Position numbers and translations under genes: made by a program
The notes under the pieces: generated by a model
What the model was told of the DNA's origin: nothing
The model's input: only the letters and a program-made list of their open reading frames with translations
Databases searched by the model: none
Source of the DNA: Actinomycetota bacterium
GTDB taxonomy: Bacteria > Actinomycetota > Acidimicrobiia > Acidimicrobiales > Ilumatobacteraceae
Length of the DNA stretch: 48,077 bases
NCBI GenBank assembly: GCA_963169665.1
Contig: CAUJET010000176.1
Location: 1-48,077, forward strand
Direction: 5' to 3'
In this document: piece after piece, positions 45,010 through 48,077 of the stretch
Numbering within the stretch: the stretch's first letter is position 1
Layout: each line of letters begins with the position of its first letter

Positions 45010-45767
45010 CGCGTCAACCAGCCACCGTCGACCGGGAGATGGGCGCCGGAGATGAACGACGCCTGGTCGGAGAGCAGGAACGACACGGCGTTCGCCACGT
45101 CCTCGGGCTCGCCGACGCGCGGCACGAGCAGTCGCTGGCTCATGAACGCCATCGCCTCGGGACCGGTGATGTCGCCACCGCTGAAGCGGGTGTTGATCGG
45201 CCCGGGTGCCACCGCGTTGACGCGGATGTTCTTGGCGGCGAGCTCGACGGCGAGTGCCTTGGTGAGCATCGGCACGCCACCCTTGGAGGCGTTGTAGTGG
45301 GGCTGGCAGTGGCCGGACGAGCTGACCACGACGGCGGCCTCGACGGTCGACAGGTTCACGATCGCGCCGCCCTCGGTCATCGCCCGCGACGCGACCTGGG
45401 CGACGATGAACTGGCCCTTCAGGTTCACGTCGACGACGAAGTCCCACTCGTCGTCGGTGAGGTGGTCGAGGTCGCTCATCGTGACGACGCCGGCGTTGTT
45501 GACGACGAGGTGCAGCCCGCCGAACTCTGCGACGGTCGCGGCAACCGCGGCCTCGACCTGGCTCCTGTCGCGCACGTCGACCACGAGCGGGATGGCCCGT
45601 CCGCCGGCCTCGGTGACGAGGCGGACGGTCTCGGCGGCGCCGTCGAGGTTCACGTCGGTGCACGCGACCGCCGCGCCGTCGGCGGCGAGCCGCAGCGCGA
45701 TGCCGCGGCCGATACCCGACCCGGCGCCGGTGACCAGCGCGACCTTGTGTTCGTGGCTGATGATCAT
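45006..45767 (-). CDS. Short-chain dehydrogenase/reductase
   Basis: A 253-residue classical SDR that oxidises or reduces an alcohol/ketone with NAD(P). TGAGSGIG (13-20), NNAG (90-93), and Ser140, Tyr158, Lys162 (YNASK) are the cofactor and catalytic residues. ATGA overlaps with gntR upstream and with the ligase downstream show a tight operon. AAGGGAA precedes the ATG. The Asp-containing TDVNLDG after the first beta-alpha-beta unit favours NAD. Confidence 0.92.
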   Translation of the reverse strand: MIISHEHKVALVTGAGSGIGRGIALRLAADGAAVACTDVNLDGAAETVRLVTEAGGRAIPLVVDVRDRSQVEAAVAATVAEFGGLHLVVNNAGVVTMSDLDHLTDDEWDFVVDVNLKGQFIVAQVASRAMTEGGAIVNLSTVEAAVVVSSSGHCQPHYNASKGGVPMLTKALAVELAAKNIRVNAVAPGPINTRFSGGDITGPEAMAFMSQRLLVPRVGEPEDVANAVSFLLSDQASFISGAHLPVDGGWLTR

Positions 45768-46549
45768 GAGGTTCCCTTCGTTCGCCCGGCGGTGACGCGT
45801 CGGACGGTGCTGGTGGCTGGTGAGATCGGCGACCCGGCCTGGCGGGACCGCCCGGCATCGGGGGTGTCGAGCATCGAGTGGAGCTTCGCCCGCGTGTGCT
45901 CGAGGTGGACGGTGACCGCTCGGGCAGCAACGGCGGCATCGCCGCGCTCGACGGCACGCAGGATCGCGGTGTGCTCGCGGGCGGTAGCGGCGGTCGTCGG
46001 TTCGTAGTCGAGCTGGTCGACGGGGAAGAAGAGCTTCGCCCTGGCGTCGAAGACGGCGCGCTCGAGCAGTTCGTTGCGAGCGGCGCGACCGAGGGCCCGG
46101 TGGAATGCCGCGTCCGCGGAGCGGTAGGTGGCGAGCGACGAGGATGCGGCGAGCTCGTCGACGGCCTGTCGCATCGCCTCGAGGTCGGCGTCGTCGCGCC
46201 GCCGCGCCGCGAGCGATGCGATCTGGCGCTCGACGCCGATGCGGAAGTCGAGCACGTCCTCGAAGGTGCCGATGCTCTCGCGCAGCCGCTCCAGCCAGCG
46301 CTCGGCGGGAAGGTGGAGCTCGCGGACGAACGTGCCGCCGGTGGCCCCGCGCAGGGTGTCGACGTAGCCCTCGGTCTCGAGCTCGGCGAGCCCTTCGAAG
46401 ACCGCCTGGCGACTCACGCCGAGCGACTTCGCGAGCTCGCGCTGCGGTGGTAGGCGTGTGCCGACCGCCAGCTCGCCGCTGTGGATGAGGTCGCGGAAGT
46501 GGGCCGCCACCTCCTCCGACGTGCGGTTGCTCGTGAGCACGGTCGTCAT
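45764..46549 (-). CDS. GntR-family transcriptional regulator (FadR type)
   Basis: A 261-residue regulator: winged helix (HFRDLIHSGELAVGTRLPPQ, then ELAKSLGVSRQAVFEGLAEL) and C-terminal FCD domain (residues ~90-230; DFRIGVERQIASLAARR). First gene of the operon gntR, SDR, ligase, ALDH. Its own ATG lies within a palindromic operator and no Shine-Dalgarno is present, so the mRNA is probably leaderless and autoregulated. The last ~30 residues are a basic disordered tail. Confidence 0.9.
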   Translation of the reverse strand: MTTVLTSNRTSEEVAAHFRDLIHSGELAVGTRLPPQRELAKSLGVSRQAVFEGLAELETEGYVDTLRGATGGTFVRELHLPAERWLERLRESIGTFEDVLDFRIGVERQIASLAARRRDDADLEAMRQAVDELAASSSLATYRSADAAFHRALGRAARNELLERAVFDARAKLFFPVDQLDYEPTTAATAREHTAILRAVERGDAAVAARAVTVHLEHTRAKLHSMLDTPDAGRSRQAGSPISPATSTVRRVTAGRTKGTS

Positions 46550-46574
46550 TGGTCTGGACTCTAGACCAATGGTC
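46548..46574. promoter_or_regulatory. Operator over the start of the FadR-type regulator
   Basis: ATTGGTCT (46548-46555) and AGACCAAT (46563-46570) form a perfect 8-bp inverted repeat around 7 nt. A further TGGTC at 46570-46574 makes GACCA-A-TGGTC, so three half-sites are present. TAGAGT on the minus strand (complement of 46558-46563) lies 8 nt before the ATG and could be a leaderless -10 element. TGGTC/GACCA half-sites are typical for FadR-type GntR proteins. Confidence 0.6.
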
Positions 46575-46598
46575 GAGGCGCTCGGCCAGCCGGCCGGT

Positions 46599-47504
46599 TC
46601 AGGCCAGCGCCGTCACCACCCGTTCGCACACGGCCGGCACCTCGTCGAGGTCGTCGGTGAAGTGATTCGGCTTGAAGCACACCGACGTCCAGCCCTCGGC
46701 GCGCAGCCGCGGCACATCGGCGAGGGCGACGCCGAGGTCGGCCACGTCGTCGGCGCCGTGGAACGTGGCCCGGATGCCGCCGACGAGTTCGAGCGGCTCC
46801 GTGCGTCCGGCCTCCTGCCAGGCCCCACGAAGCCGGTCGCGCTCCTCGGCGGTCGGACGTCCGAAGGGATGGAACCCGTGGCCGTGGACGACGAGCCGGC
46901 GCAGATGGGCGTCGGTGAGGTGCTCGCCCCCGAACCACATCGCCGGCGGTCGCACGGGGCGCGGCTCGCACCACACGGGGCCGAACGGGAACCGTGGCCC
47001 GTCGTGGTGCGCCGGCCTTTGCGTCCAGGCGGCGCGCATCGCGGCGAGTTGCTCGTCGAGGATCGCCCCCCGTTCGTGGAACGGCACGCCGAGCGCGACG
47101 TACTCCTCCTCGGCCCAGCTCACTGTGGGCTGCACCACGAGGCGGCCCTGCAGCAGGAGGTCGAGGGTGCCGAGCTGCTTGGCCAGCTGCAGCGGATGTC
47201 GCAGGGGTGTGATGACGGCCGCGAGCGCGACGCGGAGCCTGGTGGTGCGCGCCCCGATCGCCGCGGCGAGCACGACCGAATCGGGCCACGGGGTGGCCGG
47301 ATCCTGATTGCCCGGCGCTGCGTAGTCGCGCGGGTTGGTCATCCGCCCGCTCGCCCCGGCGGACGGGCCCAGCACGATGTGCTCGCTCAGCATGACCGTG
47401 TCGACACCCGCCGCTTCGGCGGCGACCGCGAGATCGACGACCGCACCGAGGTCGGCCGGATCGATGATCGTCCAGTTCTCACTCAACACCATCACGGCTC
47501 GCAC
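46599..47504 (-). CDS. LLM-class flavin-dependent oxidoreductase (F420/FMN type)
   Basis: A 301-residue luciferase-like TIM-barrel protein. Typical parts are the DTVMLSEHIVLG strand, the barrel block (RLRVALAAVITPLRHPLQLA), GTLDLLLQGRLVVQPTVSW, and PPAMWFGGE. Actinobacterial members use F420 or FMNH2 for hydride transfer or monooxygenation; which one applies here is not readable. I chose the GTG at 47504 because GGAGGG lies upstream and the protein starts RAVMVLSENW; the open frame beyond has no family features. Divergent from the last P450. Confidence 0.85.
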   Translation of the reverse strand: MRAVMVLSENWTIIDPADLGAVVDLAVAAEAAGVDTVMLSEHIVLGPSAGASGRMTNPRDYAAPGNQDPATPWPDSVVLAAAIGARTTRLRVALAAVITPLRHPLQLAKQLGTLDLLLQGRLVVQPTVSWAEEEYVALGVPFHERGAILDEQLAAMRAAWTQRPAHHDGPRFPFGPVWCEPRPVRPPAMWFGGEHLTDAHLRRLVVHGHGFHPFGRPTAEERDRLRGAWQEAGRTEPLELVGGIRATFHGADDVADLGVALADVPRLRAEGWTSVCFKPNHFTDDLDEVPAVCERVVTALA

Positions 47505-47582
47505 GGATGCTCCCTCCGCGCCGGCGACATCCGGCACGCGGTCATCGTATGAGCACGGGTACGTTGGCCCGGTGAGGTGCGC

Positions 47583-48077
47583 ATGACCGAGGTCCACGGG
47601 CGGGCGGAATCGATCCCCGGGCTCGACATCGTCTCGCACGACGTCTACGAGCAGGCCATGCCCTTCGACGCGTACGACCGGTTCCGCCGTGAGGCTCCGG
47701 TCGCCTGGGTCGCCGAGGGACCGCACAACGGCCATCACGGCACGGGGTTCTGGTCGCTCACGAGGTGGCAGGACGTCGTCGACGTGCACAAGGACTGGCG
47801 CACCTTCTCCAGCGAGCTCGGCGGGACCGAGATCGAGGAGATGGAGCCCGACGCGATCGCCGCGAGGCGGACGATGCTCGAGACCGACCCGCCGCGGCAC
47901 ACACGCCTGCGCCAACTCGTGAACCCGGCCTTCGCCAAGCCGACGATGGAGCGGTACGCCGACGGCGCGCACCGCCTGGTCGGCGAACTGCTCGACCGCA
48001 CGGTCGGGGTCGGGCCGCTCGACGCGGTGACCGAGCTCGCCCGCGAGCTGCCGATCCGCATGCTGGTCGACATCGTC
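47583..48077 (+). CDS. Cytochrome P450, 5' part (cut by window end)
   Basis: 165 codons are visible, running past the last base. The protein starts MTEVHGRAESIPGLDIVSHD and continues with features matching the two CYP124/125-like proteins in this window: YEQAMPFDAYDRFRREAPV, GFWSLTRWQDVVDV, LETDPPRHTRLRQLVNPAF and RELPIRMLVDIV. The I-helix and heme-binding Cys are outside the window. Divergent from the LLM gene; TACGTT (47560-47565) could be its -10 element. Confidence 0.85.
   Translation, partial: MTEVHGRAESIPGLDIVSHDVYEQAMPFDAYDRFRREAPVAWVAEGPHNGHHGTGFWSLTRWQDVVDVHKDWRTFSSELGGTEIEEMEPDAIAARRTMLETDPPRHTRLRQLVNPAFAKPTMERYADGAHRLVGELLDRTVGVGPLDAVTELARELPIRMLVDIV

Noticed and set aside
45010..45957. 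Extension of the second ligase frame upstream through the SDR gene as a fusion protein
   Set aside because: The upstream translation is Arg/Pro-rich and unlike any domain, whereas the SDR in another frame is complete and ends in an ATGA overlap.

Overview
The window is high-GC bacterial DNA that looks like an actinobacterium, most probably class Acidimicrobiia (Ilumatobacter-like). The reasons are the GC-rich codon use, a zinc-type S14, a long extended L22, an F420-type luciferase-like oxidoreductase, many cytochrome P450s, and several starts that look leaderless. The taxon is an inference; no 16S rRNA gene is present. I saw no tRNA, rRNA, insertion sequence, prophage or CRISPR array.

Layout. 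1-2271: the 3' end of a surface protein with Fn3, NPCBM and FG-GAP domains. 2368-5318 (minus): three envelope-polysaccharide glycosyltransferases, divergent from an acyltransferase-3 gene (5510-6541). 6542-6849: a 308-base gene-free leader with four hairpins. 6850-19412 (plus): ribosomal genes rplC to rplO, then secY-adk-map. The usual rpsJ head and the infA/rpmJ/rpsM/rpsK/rpoA/rplQ tail are absent, so the block is bounded by unrelated genes on both sides. 19444-22249 (minus): pyrR-pyrB-pyrC with 4-nt overlaps and a PyrR-type RNA hairpin beside the pyrR ribosome-binding site. 22364-24367 (minus): an L,D-transpeptidase carrying three cell-surface repeats.

24447-37798 is a catabolic region: a fumarylacetoacetate-hydrolase-family protein, an acetoacetate-decarboxylase-like protein plus P450, a branched-chain-type ABC importer with a fused permease-ATPase and a GntR regulator, an aldehyde dehydrogenase, an acyl-CoA dehydrogenase, a MaoC-type hydratase and another P450. 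Three promoters here share a 16-bp palindrome (consensus ATCTTTGATCAAAGAT), which suggests one regulon, probably of the GntR protein encoded behind the importer.

37814-48077 is a second catabolic region: a DMT exporter, two glutamine-synthetase-like ligases, a class I glutamine amidotransferase, an aldehyde dehydrogenase, a short-chain dehydrogenase, a FadR-type regulator with an operator over its own start, an LLM flavin oxidoreductase and two P450s (the last cut by the window edge). Ligase, hydrolase, aldehyde dehydrogenase and oxidase together resemble gamma-glutamylated amine pathways (Puu, isopropylamine, aniline, morpholine). I infer an undescribed amine catabolic system.

The most notable items are the L22 fusion to a short YHxPGG-type domain, the hairpin-rich leader of the truncated S10 operon, the shared-palindrome regulon, and the double gamma-glutamyl-ligase cluster.
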